This document shows positions 8,612 to 17,888 of a stretch of 64,000 nucleotides of DNA, piece after piece. The stretch spans positions 550,619 through 614,618 of the forward strand of contig DAIDIG010000001.1 in the NCBI GenBank assembly GCA_027459485.1, read 5' to 3'. The translations under genes and the position numbers were made by a program. Numbering within the stretch: the stretch's first letter is position 1; every line of letters starts with the position of its first letter. The DNA comes from Bdellovibrionales bacterium. GTDB taxonomy: Bacteria; Bdellovibrionota; Bdellovibrionia; Bdellovibrionales; UBA1609. The notes below the pieces were generated by a model. It was not told where the DNA came from. It worked only from the letters and a program-made list of their open reading frames with translations, and searched no databases.

Positions 8612-9166
8612 ATGAAAGCATTCGTTATGCCTTTACTCTTTCTCTCAGCAAGTCACTTTGCCTTTGCGTCCACGGCAAGCACGGCCAAAGAAATGCCCAC
8701 ACAAAGCTTCATCGTTTCTTACGATTGCAGCCCTTACGGTAGAGTTGAACGCTCGCAATGGACGATTGTCGCTCAGACATCAGTTATGTCACAAGCCGAT
8801 GGCTATTACGACAGCTACGATGTTACCTTTCAAAGCAGCGACAAAAACCCGGGATTGTTTGTCGACGGCAATACCGTATATATGAACGTGCAGCCGATGC
8901 GCGCAGATTGGCCAGTACGCACTTTACCCATCGGTCAGTTCAATTTACAGGCGGCCGCGTGTGATGCCTCAGACGGTGGCAGTGGATACGGTCAATCTTT
9001 TGAAGCCAACAGCTTAGACGTACATTTGAGCAAGGGCATTTCGTCGTACATCACTCCGACAACAGAAAAGTGTGGCCCGAACGGTTCGAATTTAAATGCA
9101 TTAATCGTGAAAGCGCCTTACGGCACCTATCGCTTCGCCGAACAAAAACCGTCATCTTGTCAGTAG
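8612..9166 (+). CDS. Secreted protein of unknown function (family also at 59339)
   Basis: About 184 aa with a clean signal peptide (MKAFVMPLLFLSASHFAFA). ATG 8612 is preceded by AAGGAG at 7 nt, so the upstream in-frame ATG of the track (8573) is rejected. It is a paralogue of the 59339 gene: both share QWTIVA/RWTIVA, the pair NTVYMNV/DTLYLQL, DWPVRTLPIG/DWPTRAFPIG, and AAACDASD/AAACEPSD, with matching cysteines. The mature protein looks beta-rich and disulfide-bonded and is probably periplasmic or secreted. I do not recognise the family. A perfect palindrome CCCGTCGACGGG lies 2 nt after the stop. Confidence 0.8.
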   Translation: MKAFVMPLLFLSASHFAFASTASTAKEMPTQSFIVSYDCSPYGRVERSQWTIVAQTSVMSQADGYYDSYDVTFQSSDKNPGLFVDGNTVYMNVQPMRADWPVRTLPIGQFNLQAAACDASDGGSGYGQSFEANSLDVHLSKGISSYITPTTEKCGPNGSNLNALIVKAPYGTYRFAEQKPSSCQ

Positions 9167-9357
9167 GTCCCGTCGACGGGTAAGTTTGGCTCGCAATGGA
9201 TAATTCCTGGCTCTGCAATCAGCGCGAACCTTAATAGTTTTCCAACCATTGCGGGCCGGGTACTTTGCATACCGAAACCTTTCTCACTTCCAACGGCACA
9301 TCCGCTTGTGAAGTGAATAAGTTGCAAGGGACTGGACCCCATCAGGCCATTGAAAAA

Positions 9358-9732
9358 TCAGTCAAGATATTGCCAGGTGCTTGCCCCATCGAAATGGCGG
9401 ATGCGAATTGTTTCGATTTCAACGTTTGTAAAAAGCCGCGCATTTACGCCGATTCGATCGTTTTGATTAGGGTCTAAACTCCTCCAATGACTAAAGCAGC
9501 CACAATTACCGCATCGAACAAATGCGATACTCTTGTCGCCCCAAATATATTCATCAGTGAGACCAGACTCAGTAAAGATTTTAACTTTTGCGGGTGAATA
9601 ATAAGCCATTAAATCTCCGTACCGGCGACAGAGCGAACAATTGCATGAAGTCAACGTTTCAGGAACATCACCTTCGATCTGCAGCTTTACAGCACCACAA
9701 TGACATGAAGATTCAATTGATTGAGTCGGCAT
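9358..9732 (-). CDS. GFA/CENP-V family zinc-binding protein
   Basis: A 124-aa protein of the glutathione-dependent formaldehyde-activating (GFA) fold. The zinc-binding cysteine sets are all visible: CHCGAVKLQ, CNCSLCRRYG and CGNCGCFSHW. Length and motif spacing fit a single-domain member. The family can bind S-hydroxymethyl-glutathione, but most members have no proven activity. ATG 9732 is chosen because AGGA lies 8 nt upstream; the longer track ORF begins at a TTG with no ribosome-binding site. The gene stands alone, facing the secreted protein gene at 8612. Confidence 0.85.
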   Translation of the reverse strand: MPTQSIESSCHCGAVKLQIEGDVPETLTSCNCSLCRRYGDLMAYYSPAKVKIFTESGLTDEYIWGDKSIAFVRCGNCGCFSHWRSLDPNQNDRIGVNARLFTNVEIETIRIRHFDGASTWQYLD

Positions 9733-9960
9733 AAGGTTAGTCCTAGTCGATGCGGGTTGATTCGTCATCAACCAAAAGCTCAGCAGGTACAAGTTGAAAT
9801 CGTGAGTTTACCGTTTTTATTCAGGCTCCGATTCGTTACCGTGATTCAGGCGTGACTGTATTAAATTCAATCCCGGTACGATGGTCGATACAGACCATTT
9901 TAGAAAATTGCATCACCCAATTTGCATGCTAGACTGAATTTGATGAATCGGTCGAGGGGG

Positions 9961-11277
9961 ATGAGACAACTCATTTTAGTATGCGTCTCGTATCTGAACA
10001 TTTTCGCTCTTTGCGGTTTTACACCGCTCAAGGTACTCACGCTTAATTTTAACTCTGAAGTCGTGCCGAGCGATTCTCACGATCGAATTCGCGATTTGCG
10101 CTACCACGCTCTTTTAGACTGGATAAAGAAAAATGACCCCGACATCGTTTTAATGCAAGAGGCCTGGAACTATCACGATAAACCTTCGGTCGCCGTCACT
10201 CTTGCCAAATCGCTCGGCTATAGTGTCGCCTACCGTCTCGGGATGGGGGTCTCGGGGTTTTTAATCGACAGCGACGCCATTCTTGCGAAGAAAAGGCTAA
10301 AAATGACGGACGAGCGCGACGTCAAATTACCGCATAGCGCGTTTGAAATCGGCGACGGAAAAACGTGGGTTGTATGTTTCGGCTCCGTCAGTTGGGCGGT
10401 CGGAGTCACACTATCCGGGTCAGATGGTAAGCCTATTTTTGTTTATTCTACACATTTAATCGGATCGAGCCTCAACGATCGCCGCGATCAAGCCGTCGCG
10501 CTTGCCAACGACGTTCGAAAGCGCGCGACTCGATATAAGGTCAGTTGGCAAAACGCCCAAGTCATTGTCGGCGGCGATTTCAATTCACAGCCGTCCGAGC
10601 CAGCGCCCGCCTATTTCACCCAATCCGGCTATTTCGATAGCTTCGCCGTCGCCCACCCCGAAAATGTAAGTTGTAGCGTTTGCGCGGATTATACTCAGCT
10701 TTACTTTGACCCCACGATCATCGGCGGCGATTTATTTCCGTCGCAGAATGGTTCAACTGGCGACGTCCGCTACGATTATATTTTTAGCCGCGGGCAAAAT
10801 CTTCGCCCATTGGCCAGTACACTGGTGTTTTCCGCGCCGATCGACGGCACATGGATGAGCGATCACTATGGGTTGTTTTCGGTTTTTGGTGATGAGAATT
10901 CTTCGCCGATTCCGAACCCTGTTCGCGACACGGTGTATTCAGAGCCCAGCCCGCCCGTCATTGATGTTTTTGATCGAGACCTTTATTGCGCAGACCAATC
11001 CGGCTTTTCTTGTCGAAATCAAATGCCGCCCGCAAACCCGGTTTGGGGAGCGAGCGGTTTTGTCGTTCACAATACGTCAGATTTCGTTGTTTCCGCGCAT
11101 GTCTATGGCCCCGGCGAGATTTTCACCGAATCAGATGCTACACTGAACCCTGGAGAGTCAGTCGATTTTACATTTAAATCACCCGGCACTTATAATTACG
11201 TCCTGCAGGCTGTGACGGTCGATAATTCTTACGACGCGAAGGCCGTCGGTACTGTGAACGTCACTGCTGGTTACTGA
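9961..11277 (+). CDS. Secreted endonuclease/exonuclease/phosphatase-family protein with C-terminal beta domain
   Basis: The EEP-fold metal-dependent phosphoesterase covers residues about 20-315: LTLNFNSEV, the metal ligand in LMQEAW, VYSTHL, GGDFNSQP, and the terminal catalytic SDHYGLF. Such enzymes cleave nucleic acids, sphingomyelin or inositol phosphates; the sequence does not say which. A C-terminal extension of about 110 aa looks like an Ig/PKD-type beta-sandwich. An N-terminal signal segment (MRQLILVCVSYLNIFALC) implies export. The ATG at 9961 follows GAGGGGG; ATG 9943 and the TTG at 9922 are in-frame alternatives without a clear ribosome-binding site. It could be a secreted nuclease, relevant to digestion of foreign DNA or RNA. 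Confidence 0.85.
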   Translation: MRQLILVCVSYLNIFALCGFTPLKVLTLNFNSEVVPSDSHDRIRDLRYHALLDWIKKNDPDIVLMQEAWNYHDKPSVAVTLAKSLGYSVAYRLGMGVSGFLIDSDAILAKKRLKMTDERDVKLPHSAFEIGDGKTWVVCFGSVSWAVGVTLSGSDGKPIFVYSTHLIGSSLNDRRDQAVALANDVRKRATRYKVSWQNAQVIVGGDFNSQPSEPAPAYFTQSGYFDSFAVAHPENVSCSVCADYTQLYFDPTIIGGDLFPSQNGSTGDVRYDYIFSRGQNLRPLASTLVFSAPIDGTWMSDHYGLFSVFGDENSSPIPNPVRDTVYSEPSPPVIDVFDRDLYCADQSGFSCRNQMPPANPVWGASGFVVHNTSDFVVSAHVYGPGEIFTESDATLNPGESVDFTFKSPGTYNYVLQAVTVDNSYDAKAVGTVNVTAGY

Positions 11278-11407
11278 CTGACACGGTATCGCCATAGATT
11301 TTTCGGGCAATTCGCATGTGACGGGGTACATAGAATCTCAAGTACGCTCCGACATTTTATTACTAAATATTAGACGTTGCGCCAGTTTAAATTCATCATA
11401 TTTACGT

Positions 11408-11707
11408 TCATTTCTTATTGTAATGGGGAAGGGTCACAGTTCGTGGCATACCCGCGCAGATGAGTCTGGAGTCGAGGATGTTCCTGGCTCCCGTATAATA
11501 ACATGAGATGTCTTTGTAGAACCCGCCGAATTCCTTCTGGGCCTTCAATTGCGCATTATACACTTTAGGACCACCTAAAAAGGGGAATGTTTCAGCCAAT
11601 ATAATCACCGCGCCTGGCCGCAGTGTGGAGACGTCATCGTACGCCGCAAATAAATTTTGTGAGTATAAGACCGACAAAATGACGAAAATTGCCATTAGAG
11701 ACTTCAT
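11408..11707 (-). CDS. Small secreted protein, unknown function
   Basis: A 99-aa protein starting at ATG 11707 with GAGGTGG 5-8 nt upstream. The signal peptide is MKSLMAIFVILSVLYSQNLFA with cleavage before AYDD. Two cysteines (SCYYTG and LICAG) could form one disulfide. No recognised domain. It lies alone between the EEP protein gene and the lipoprotein operon at 11840-13311. Confidence 0.65.
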   Translation of the reverse strand: MKSLMAIFVILSVLYSQNLFAAYDDVSTLRPGAVIILAETFPFLGGPKVYNAQLKAQKEFGGFYKDISCYYTGARNILDSRLICAGMPRTVTLPHYNKK

Positions 11708-11839
11708 AAAAGCCACCTCATGAAACAAACAATGTTAACGCTACTACAGTGCAACGCTTATGCCAAAATGCGATTGGCGCAGACGACTACTCCGGCAAAA
11801 TAGAAGCAAATAAAAGCTCCGTGATCCGCAATTTCTCTC

Positions 11840-12673
11840 TTACAATGAAATCATCGCTTCGGTTGAGTATGGACTGCAAAGAGCTGTTCCGTTAGGTTGT
11901 GTCATGCAGGCCTTTACTGCCGCGTAGTAAGTGGTCCCACTTTGAAACGAATAAAAAATATTGTATGTAAACTGCTGACTCGAAAATACGCCTGAGGGAA
12001 TCGCGGGCGTGGTTTGAGTCGCGTTAACAGTTACGTTATTTTCAATATTAAAATTGGCTGAAGGCGACACCACACCGCTGCCGTCTAACTGAGACTGAGT
12101 CCCTAAAGAATATGTAATTTGTGATATGCTAACGCTGGGGTACGTGTTGTACAAAGCAAAGCCTAACGTAACCATGCCCGGCGATGAACCCGAACCTGAC
12201 GCGCTCGATGGCTGTGTATTAAATGTCAGAGGTAAATCGCCGTTAGTCGGCAACTGCAACGATTGACCGTAAATATCCAACAACGCGCTTCGAATGGTGA
12301 GGGTATACTGATCACCATATAATAAGGGGTCTATCGGTGTAACTTTTAGGGTCGGCCCAGAAACGCTAATGCTGATCGGAACATTACCGCGCTCTATATC
12401 ACCGGTTAGCATAATAACCGTTTCCGACGTAGACGCGTTTAAGTCGAGATTCGCTTGCGTTGAATTAATTGGATTAGAAAACGTCAACGTAATCGACAAT
12501 CCGGTAATTGGGACATTCGTTGCATTTTGTGGCAATGTCGCATCAAGAAATGTAAAGGCAGAATGCGCGCTTTGGTTTTGTTGCGATAACAACGGACCAC
12601 CACCCCCACCGCCACAGCCCACCAAACACGCAACAGAAAATAAAAGCTCGAATCCTGCAAAAATCTTTTTCAT
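11840..12673 (-). CDS. Lipoprotein with bacterial Ig-like (Big_5) domain
   Basis: A 277-aa lipoprotein starting at ATG 12673. The signal peptide ends in lipobox LVGC followed by six glycines. Residues about 35-145 match the Big_5 pattern (LPQNATNVPITG..ITLTFSNPI, then LKVTP..L..GDQYTLTI), and the remainder is a beta-rich Ser/Thr protein. It is translationally coupled to the upstream gene: their stop and start overlap as ATGA, with GAGGTGG as internal ribosome-binding site. It is likely anchored in the outer membrane; function unknown. Confidence 0.8.
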   Translation of the reverse strand: MKKIFAGFELLFSVACLVGCGGGGGGPLLSQQNQSAHSAFTFLDATLPQNATNVPITGLSITLTFSNPINSTQANLDLNASTSETVIMLTGDIERGNVPISISVSGPTLKVTPIDPLLYGDQYTLTIRSALLDIYGQSLQLPTNGDLPLTFNTQPSSASGSGSSPGMVTLGFALYNTYPSVSISQITYSLGTQSQLDGSGVVSPSANFNIENNVTVNATQTTPAIPSGVFSSQQFTYNIFYSFQSGTTYYAAVKACMTQPNGTALCSPYSTEAMISL

Positions 12674-13311
12674 TGACCACCTCTTATGCCGATAGAATCG
12701 GCAAGCTCGACGCAACGTAAATAACCCTTCGGCGAACCATCGGTGGCACTGTCGATCTCATTCAAAAATACGGTTGCGTTACGAATTAACCGGTTGGGCT
12801 CTTGAAGTGATAGCCCCGACAGCTCGGATTGAATTGCAGCCCATGGGCCATTCTCTAGCTTTAATGTGTGTTGCGGATCTAAAAATGTGGTCACAATCGC
12901 TTGATTTGGTAACGCCGATTCGATTTCGACCAATTTAGAATGAATTGATTTCTTTAACGCTAGGGCCGCAAAGAAGCGGCTTCGATAACGCCGCGCTTGT
13001 ACCGGAGGCGTGTACACGCCTCTACCTGGATGCGTGGCTAACTCCTGTTTAATTCTCGCATTAAATTCGATCACGCGCTCTTCGTCGCTAAGCGCCCGCG
13101 CGCATCGATGACGAATTTTATATAAGCCGCTTAGAATCACTTCTCCGTGAAATAAGTTGCTATTTTCAGTTTTGACTTTGTTAGCAACAGTCACAACAAC
13201 GCGAAGATCGCTCAAGTCTTGCGGCGATAGACTCTGAATACTTATTGGTCGGGCCGCCACGGATATACCGAGTAGTAGTGTCCCAATTAACAGGGCAGCA
13301 AGCCGTTTCAT
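12670..13311 (-). CDS. Secreted protein, unknown function
   Basis: A 213-aa protein with a perfect Shine-Dalgarno AAGGAGG 4 nt before ATG 13311 and a signal peptide (MKRLAALLIGTLLLGISVAA). The mature part is helical and basic, with HRCARALSDEERVIEFNARIKQEL and RYRSRFFAALALKKS. Two cysteines sit far apart. First gene of a two-gene operon with the Big_5 lipoprotein, overlapping it by 4 bp. The end of the gene contains a perfect 6-bp palindrome GCCGAT-AGA-ATCGGC just before the coupled start. Family not recognised. Confidence 0.75.
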   Translation of the reverse strand: MKRLAALLIGTLLLGISVAARPISIQSLSPQDLSDLRVVVTVANKVKTENSNLFHGEVILSGLYKIRHRCARALSDEERVIEFNARIKQELATHPGRGVYTPPVQARRYRSRFFAALALKKSIHSKLVEIESALPNQAIVTTFLDPQHTLKLENGPWAAIQSELSGLSLQEPNRLIRNATVFLNEIDSATDGSPKGYLRCVELADSIGIRGGQ

Positions 13312-13576
13312 TATGCCTCCTTAACTCACATTTAAGAAGAGCGCCACCGCAAGATACTATAACAAAATAAGGTCATTCTTGCGATTGCTATAATTTTGAC
13401 AGTAGATCTTTTCGACACCTGACAAAAATAGTCATCTCAGAAGTAAATAAGTTATGCTGAGAACAACATTCATTCAAAATGAAGTTGGTTACCTGTCAAT
13501 AAACTTACAGTCGCCAAGCAATCATCGATTTGGTAAATTGAAGACGACATTGTTTTTAGAGTAAGGAGAATTTGAA

Positions 13577-14005
13577 ATGAACTTTATGATCCGCGCGAGC
13601 TTACCAAAAATACTAATCGCGGGCCTTTTGTTGGTATCCATCCCGTCGTTTGTTGAAGCTCAAACAGTAACGGTGGGCCCAACATCCGCGTTTCTGCTGT
13701 GGACGATACCAACCACAAATACGGACGGCTCACCTCTGACAGATTTAGCTGGATTTTATATTTTCTACGGTTCTAGCCCCAGTTCTTTAACCAATATTAT
13801 TCCAATTGCAAACCCTAGGCAGAACTCCTATATGGTAAATAATCTTGCCAATGGAACTTGGTACTTTGTGGTAACAGCATATACGACTCAAGGGACGCAA
13901 AACGCACCCTCGAATGTTGTGAGCAAATCCATTCCCGCTGCCACGGTTACGGTACCAACTGTCATTCCAAGCCCACCAACCAACGTTACGTTAACTGCGC
14001 AATAA
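13577..14005 (+). CDS. Secreted fibronectin type III domain protein
   Basis: 142 aa with a signal peptide ending VEAQ, then one FN3 domain of about 90 residues: LLWTIPTTNTDGSPLTDLAGFYIFYG, NSYMVNNLANGTWYFVVTAYTTQG, APSNVVSK. The C-terminus is a Pro/Val/Thr-rich tail. AAGGAG stands 8 nt before ATG 13577. FN3 domains of this secreted type mediate binding to polysaccharide or protein; no enzyme domain is attached. Convergent with the HEVHH protein gene; a short GGAGC-GTC-GCTCC hairpin (14061-14073) lies between them. Confidence 0.85.
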   Translation: MNFMIRASLPKILIAGLLLVSIPSFVEAQTVTVGPTSAFLLWTIPTTNTDGSPLTDLAGFYIFYGSSPSSLTNIIPIANPRQNSYMVNNLANGTWYFVVTAYTTQGTQNAPSNVVSKSIPAATVTVPTVIPSPPTNVTLTAQ

Positions 14006-14077
14006 TAATTCTGATTAACGGCCAAAAGCTAGAGAAGTGAATTCCACTTCCAGCTCGAAGGGAGCGTCGCTCCAATT

Positions 14078-16327
14078 CTAATGATCTGCAAAACTAGATG
14101 GTGACTTAGAAACAGTTTCTGTTGCGACTTTTTGATAGTAAAGTAACTTGGCTTCTAGCCGATCGAGCTCAACTCCCAACAGTAACTTCGAGTTTTCTGG
14201 TTTAAATGCTCTCACTGTCAACGGGATTGTCAGCGTCTCAACTTCGGAATGATTTGGCGAGAGGTCAATTTTAAAAATATTAGACTTCTCACCAGTCGGC
14301 TTAAAGTAACCGGCTTCTAAAGCTTCGCGCGCCGCTCTGACTGCTCGTAAAGCTCGGTTTGTATTTTTCAAGAATATACTTGGTGCTGCCTGTTGTAATC
14401 CAAGTTCATTGTATTTGATCGACCGACGCCACGCCGGCATTTCGTCAAAATCCATGTGGGCACTATAAGAGCCGGTAGACGCTGCATCGGCCAGATTGTT
14501 TCGGTAAACTGCGTACATTGGGCCACTCACCCCTCTTTCTAATCGACGCGCGTTCACCAAATGATGCACTTCGTGCAGAAAGGCGCTGTTTAATTCTAAA
14601 TTGCCGCGGCTTTCAACGATTGTGCTCGGGTTTAATGTAATGCACCCATTTCGGTATTCCCCGAGGTCGGATATTGAGGAGTCAACCTTCAAATATTCAA
14701 GCCCCCATTTGTCACGCAGTTGGCGCAACATCGGGGTCGAATTTAGGTCAATATAGGCCATGAAGTCATAGTTGCCTTTTTGAGACTCTTGCTTAATTTC
14801 ATCCGTCAGCATTTCAATATGGCGATGTGAAGAGTGAGCCAATTTAGCTGACATTTTATTGAGTTCAAGTTGCAGCGTCGCTCTTCTTTTGTTCTTCCAA
14901 ATTAACTCAGGATTTAGCCCTTTTTGCTTTAAGAATTCTTCCATCTCGCTACCGAGTTTACGGCTCGTCTCAACATACTTTTTGGATTTGGCAAATAACA
15001 TCGGAAAGTGAAGATTGTTGTCAGCAAATGTTTTGTAGGTGACCTTCATCGCGGCTTCAGCTTTTGACTCCGGTGCCGACATCGCCTTCGCTAAATTTTG
15101 CTTTCTACGAAAGGCGACAGGCGTCCGCTCTTCGGCAAGATCAAAATCGCTTCTCACGACGTCTTTAACCGCCGCCTGTAACGATCTATTATCAACCGTT
15201 TTTAGATGAACTGAGTCGGCTTTGGCTGCTTCTAGCGAATTTTCGGTCGACGTACTGATGACGGCTTCAAGGTTAGTCTTTTCGCCAACGACGTCTTCGA
15301 TCGCAGTCGAGACCCGTGCGGCTGAAGAGGCGCGCGCGGCCACCCCAAGAGCTTCACCCACATTAGCCGCAGCGCGCGCGAGACGCCATTTCTTTAAGGC
15401 TTTGAACAGAATCCCACCAGGCAAAAAAAGATTCGTAAGAATTTTACACACTGTCGCGACTTGGTAGCTTGGGCCGCAAGTTTTAAAATTCGTATAGGCT
15501 TTTGTAACCGCATTTCTTACGACGCGGTAAAGAGCGAGAGTGATGTCAATCGGATGACGAACAGCCGTCCAAGCGAGCGTCGCCGCTTTTGTCTCAAGAG
15601 AAAGTCGATAATTTGAATCTGCGCTGGTATTGAGCAGAAATTTGAGCACGGTGTAAGTGCCATTGACAAGCTGGACCACAGAAGTCGCAGCCCCTCGAAC
15701 GCACGAACTTTCAGCGGTTAAGTAGGTAAGAAATGTCGACTTCTGTTTTTGATCACATTTTGCACTGACCAAATTTTTGAGTGATTTCAAAAAATTTGTG
15801 ATCGGCATTTCAACGTCAGACAAGCAGTTGCACAAACCACCTTCTGTTGGCGCGTCAAGACTAGCGATACTTCTGCCGGCGAACGGATTTGCCGGAACGT
15901 CAGTGTTGTTACTATCGATTTCGTAAAGAAAAACTGTAAGCAACGCGCCGTCGTAAGTAATGACTTGTTTCGCACGCTCAAGTGCCCCGTCGTCGCCAAC
16001 GAGTGCCAATGTTTGATCCACTTCAAGTTTATTTTCAGAAAATTGAATCGACTCTTGTATCAGGCGGACGGGATTCGGGCCAAATACTGCTGCAAGATCT
16101 GAATCGTATTTGTTCGAATGAATGGCGGCCAACACCTGACGAAAATTCGCTTTCACATACGAGCGGTAGGCGACGACGACACGGTTTTCATATGGCGAAA
16201 AGGCGAATTTGAAATCAGGGTTACTGATCGCCCATGATTCATTGGCCTCTGCCGACGAAATCGACGAAAATAAATGAAAGGTAACGACCAATAAGGCCAA
16301 GGTCGCCCGTTGTGCCCAATTTGGCAT
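14078..16327 (-). CDS. Large secreted protein with HEVHH zinc-metallopeptidase motif
   Basis: 749 aa with signal peptide MPNWAQRATLALLVVTFHLFSSISSAEA. The N-terminal half contains cysteine pairs (CNCLSDV, KCDQ, SCVRG) and, near 300-340, a Gly/Ala-rich hydrophobic helix region (LFLPGGILFKALKKWRLARAAANVG) of the kind seen in pre-toxin regions of secreted toxins. The C-terminal part has LHEVHHLVNARR at residues 585-589, a zincin HExxH signature, with a plausible third ligand Glu at about 629 in MDFDEMPAW. This suggests a secreted metallopeptidase or toxin. The architecture is inferred from motifs; I do not recognise a named family. Monocistronic, minus strand. Confidence 0.75.
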   Translation of the reverse strand: MPNWAQRATLALLVVTFHLFSSISSAEANESWAISNPDFKFAFSPYENRVVVAYRSYVKANFRQVLAAIHSNKYDSDLAAVFGPNPVRLIQESIQFSENKLEVDQTLALVGDDGALERAKQVITYDGALLTVFLYEIDSNNTDVPANPFAGRSIASLDAPTEGGLCNCLSDVEMPITNFLKSLKNLVSAKCDQKQKSTFLTYLTAESSCVRGAATSVVQLVNGTYTVLKFLLNTSADSNYRLSLETKAATLAWTAVRHPIDITLALYRVVRNAVTKAYTNFKTCGPSYQVATVCKILTNLFLPGGILFKALKKWRLARAAANVGEALGVAARASSAARVSTAIEDVVGEKTNLEAVISTSTENSLEAAKADSVHLKTVDNRSLQAAVKDVVRSDFDLAEERTPVAFRRKQNLAKAMSAPESKAEAAMKVTYKTFADNNLHFPMLFAKSKKYVETSRKLGSEMEEFLKQKGLNPELIWKNKRRATLQLELNKMSAKLAHSSHRHIEMLTDEIKQESQKGNYDFMAYIDLNSTPMLRQLRDKWGLEYLKVDSSISDLGEYRNGCITLNPSTIVESRGNLELNSAFLHEVHHLVNARRLERGVSGPMYAVYRNNLADAASTGSYSAHMDFDEMPAWRRSIKYNELGLQQAAPSIFLKNTNRALRAVRAAREALEAGYFKPTGEKSNIFKIDLSPNHSEVETLTIPLTVRAFKPENSKLLLGVELDRLEAKLLYYQKVATETVSKSPSSFADH

Positions 16328-16515
16328 ACAAACTAATCGGTTAGGCTAGAAATTGACTTTACTAAATGTGCGCCCGTTTGGCTGCGAATTCCTAGCAAAT
16401 GTATAACTCGACCGACGGCCAGGTTGCTGCTAGATCGATAATGGATGCAGGGGAAAAATTAGAAAAAATCTCAGATGGCAAGATACAATTATCAGAAATA
16501 GAAAAATAGGCAACG

Positions 16516-17007
16516 CTAGGACGCTTTTCCGTTTTGCTCACTTAGTTCTTTCATCTCAAAATCGTAGCATTGCGCAAGCGATTTGGACTGAGAAAGGCTA
16601 TCATTATAATTTGCGCGGCACTGGCGCATAATGTTTGTAAACACGGGTTCGTTAAGAATCGAGATTGCCTTCTCGAAGCATCGCGACTGATATTGTCCCC
16701 ACTCAATCCAAGCGAAAAAATTGGTCGGGCCAAATGAGCCGCACGACGCGCCGATGAGTCCGGCTTTAAATCGCGAGAAATCGGTGGCGCTTTCGGGGAT
16801 TGACGAGTCCGAAATAAAGGTTTGAGCCGCCGACATGCAATCAGCTTCGGTAAGCGCGCCTGTAGTCTCATTCTGACAAGAGCGCCGAACGACCGAATTT
16901 AACAGTGCCTTTTGAGCGCTCCCAATGAAAATGAGTTCGTTACCGGCTGCCGGTATTGAGGTCAAAATCAAAATAATACTGCCAATAAGCAATTGGGGGA
17001 GTTTCAT
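16516..17007 (-). CDS. Secreted cysteine-containing protein, unknown function
   Basis: 163 aa with signal peptide MKLPQLLIGSIILILTSIPAAG. Seven spaced cysteines (RRSCQ, ADCMS, ASCGS, SRCFE, RQCRA, AQCYD) suggest several disulfides in a small helical domain. AGGG lies upstream of ATG 17007 at rather long spacing. It is 188 bp upstream of the HEVHH gene on the same strand, so the two might be cotranscribed, but the gap is long. No domain recognised. Confidence 0.7.
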   Translation of the reverse strand: MKLPQLLIGSIILILTSIPAAGNELIFIGSAQKALLNSVVRRSCQNETTGALTEADCMSAAQTFISDSSIPESATDFSRFKAGLIGASCGSFGPTNFFAWIEWGQYQSRCFEKAISILNEPVFTNIMRQCRANYNDSLSQSKSLAQCYDFEMKELSEQNGKAS

Positions 17008-17184
17008 ATTTTTTCAGCCCTAATCAAAAACCATGCGATTCGCGTGCCGGGCTTAATTGATCAAAGATTTAACTTGAGGGCACATAGCCGGTTAATTTTA
17101 TAATTTTTGTGACGAAAAAGGCGTACCGGAAATTCAATTCGGCAGCGATTGAAAATCTGGCAAAACCACGTTATTTAACGTCTT

Positions 17185-17673
17185 ATGAAGGAAATGATGA
17201 TTTTTGCGGTTTTGCTTTTTGGGGTAAACGCGGCCGCGCTTGCGAAATCGTGTCAGCCCGCTCCTGCAGGATTTGATTTTAGACGAATTCAAATTCATTT
17301 GCGCACAAAATCATATGATTACCCCTATGAGTTCACATTTTACTTTCCTAAACTAGATGACGCGTGTTGGTCGATTGACGCTTCGGGAGTTGCGCACGCC
17401 CGCTTTGACGGAGCGATCATCCGATTTGTCGCGAGCTCAACCAATGACCCGACCCAGACTAACGTCGTTGACGAGTTTAAATTGTCGGAGCTCGCAATTT
17501 CACCGGGTCGACACCCTGGGGATTTCGCGCAGCTCATTACGCCACCGTCAGATCGGTACCACATTCGGCTGTTTATTAATTATTTAGCTGATAAGAAGTG
17601 GTATGGTTTAGCGACCGCGCAATTGCCGATTTTTGTGCCGTCAGACATTCGATCGATATCTTTTATCAAATAA
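17185..17673 (+). CDS. Secreted protein, unknown function
   Basis: 162 aa with a signal peptide MKEMMIFAVLLFGVNAAALA followed by KSC. The mature part looks beta-rich (YPYEFTFYFPKLDDACWSID, YHIRLFINYL). Start choice is ambiguous: ATG 17185 gives the better signal peptide but has no ribosome-binding site, while AAGGA inside the codons favours ATG 17197. Divergent from the 16516 gene. No recognised family. Confidence 0.65.
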   Translation: MKEMMIFAVLLFGVNAAALAKSCQPAPAGFDFRRIQIHLRTKSYDYPYEFTFYFPKLDDACWSIDASGVAHARFDGAIIRFVASSTNDPTQTNVVDEFKLSELAISPGRHPGDFAQLITPPSDRYHIRLFINYLADKKWYGLATAQLPIFVPSDIRSISFIK

Positions 17674-17877
17674 CTTCGTGGGTCGGTCCGTACGAACACG
17701 GTAAAGCAGAGACTGAAAGCGATTCATTAATACATCTAACTGCAAGAATTAAATTTTGTTCTCGGAAGCAATATAATTTTCAGTCTCTCAGTAGAATGAG
17801 CCATTCATTTTTTTCAATTTATCCATTTTTATAGCGCTTGTGTGTAATCGGCTATAGTCCGAGCGGGTGTAATTAAA

Positions 17878-17886
17878 GGGGGGGGG
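17878..17886 (+). repeat. G9 homopolymer tract at the ribosome-binding site of the serine protease
   Basis: Nine consecutive G residues (aaaGGGGGGGGGattTTG) form the Shine-Dalgarno region, 2 nt before the TTG start at 17889. Such tracts slip during replication and can make translation phase-variable. Confidence 0.85.
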
Positions 17887-17888
17887 AT

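Noticed and set aside
9265-9477. 70-aa plus-strand ORF overlapping the GFA gene
   Set aside because: The GFA cysteine motifs are in the minus frame; no ribosome-binding site for the plus ORF.
12688-12702. GCCGAT-AGA-ATCGGC hairpin at the 12670/12673 junction
   Set aside because: Short, inside coding sequence just before a coupled start; it may affect reinitiation but I cannot support an operator or terminator.
14061-14073. GGAGC-GTC-GCTCC hairpin between convergent genes
   Set aside because: Only 5 bp and no T-run, so not called a terminator.
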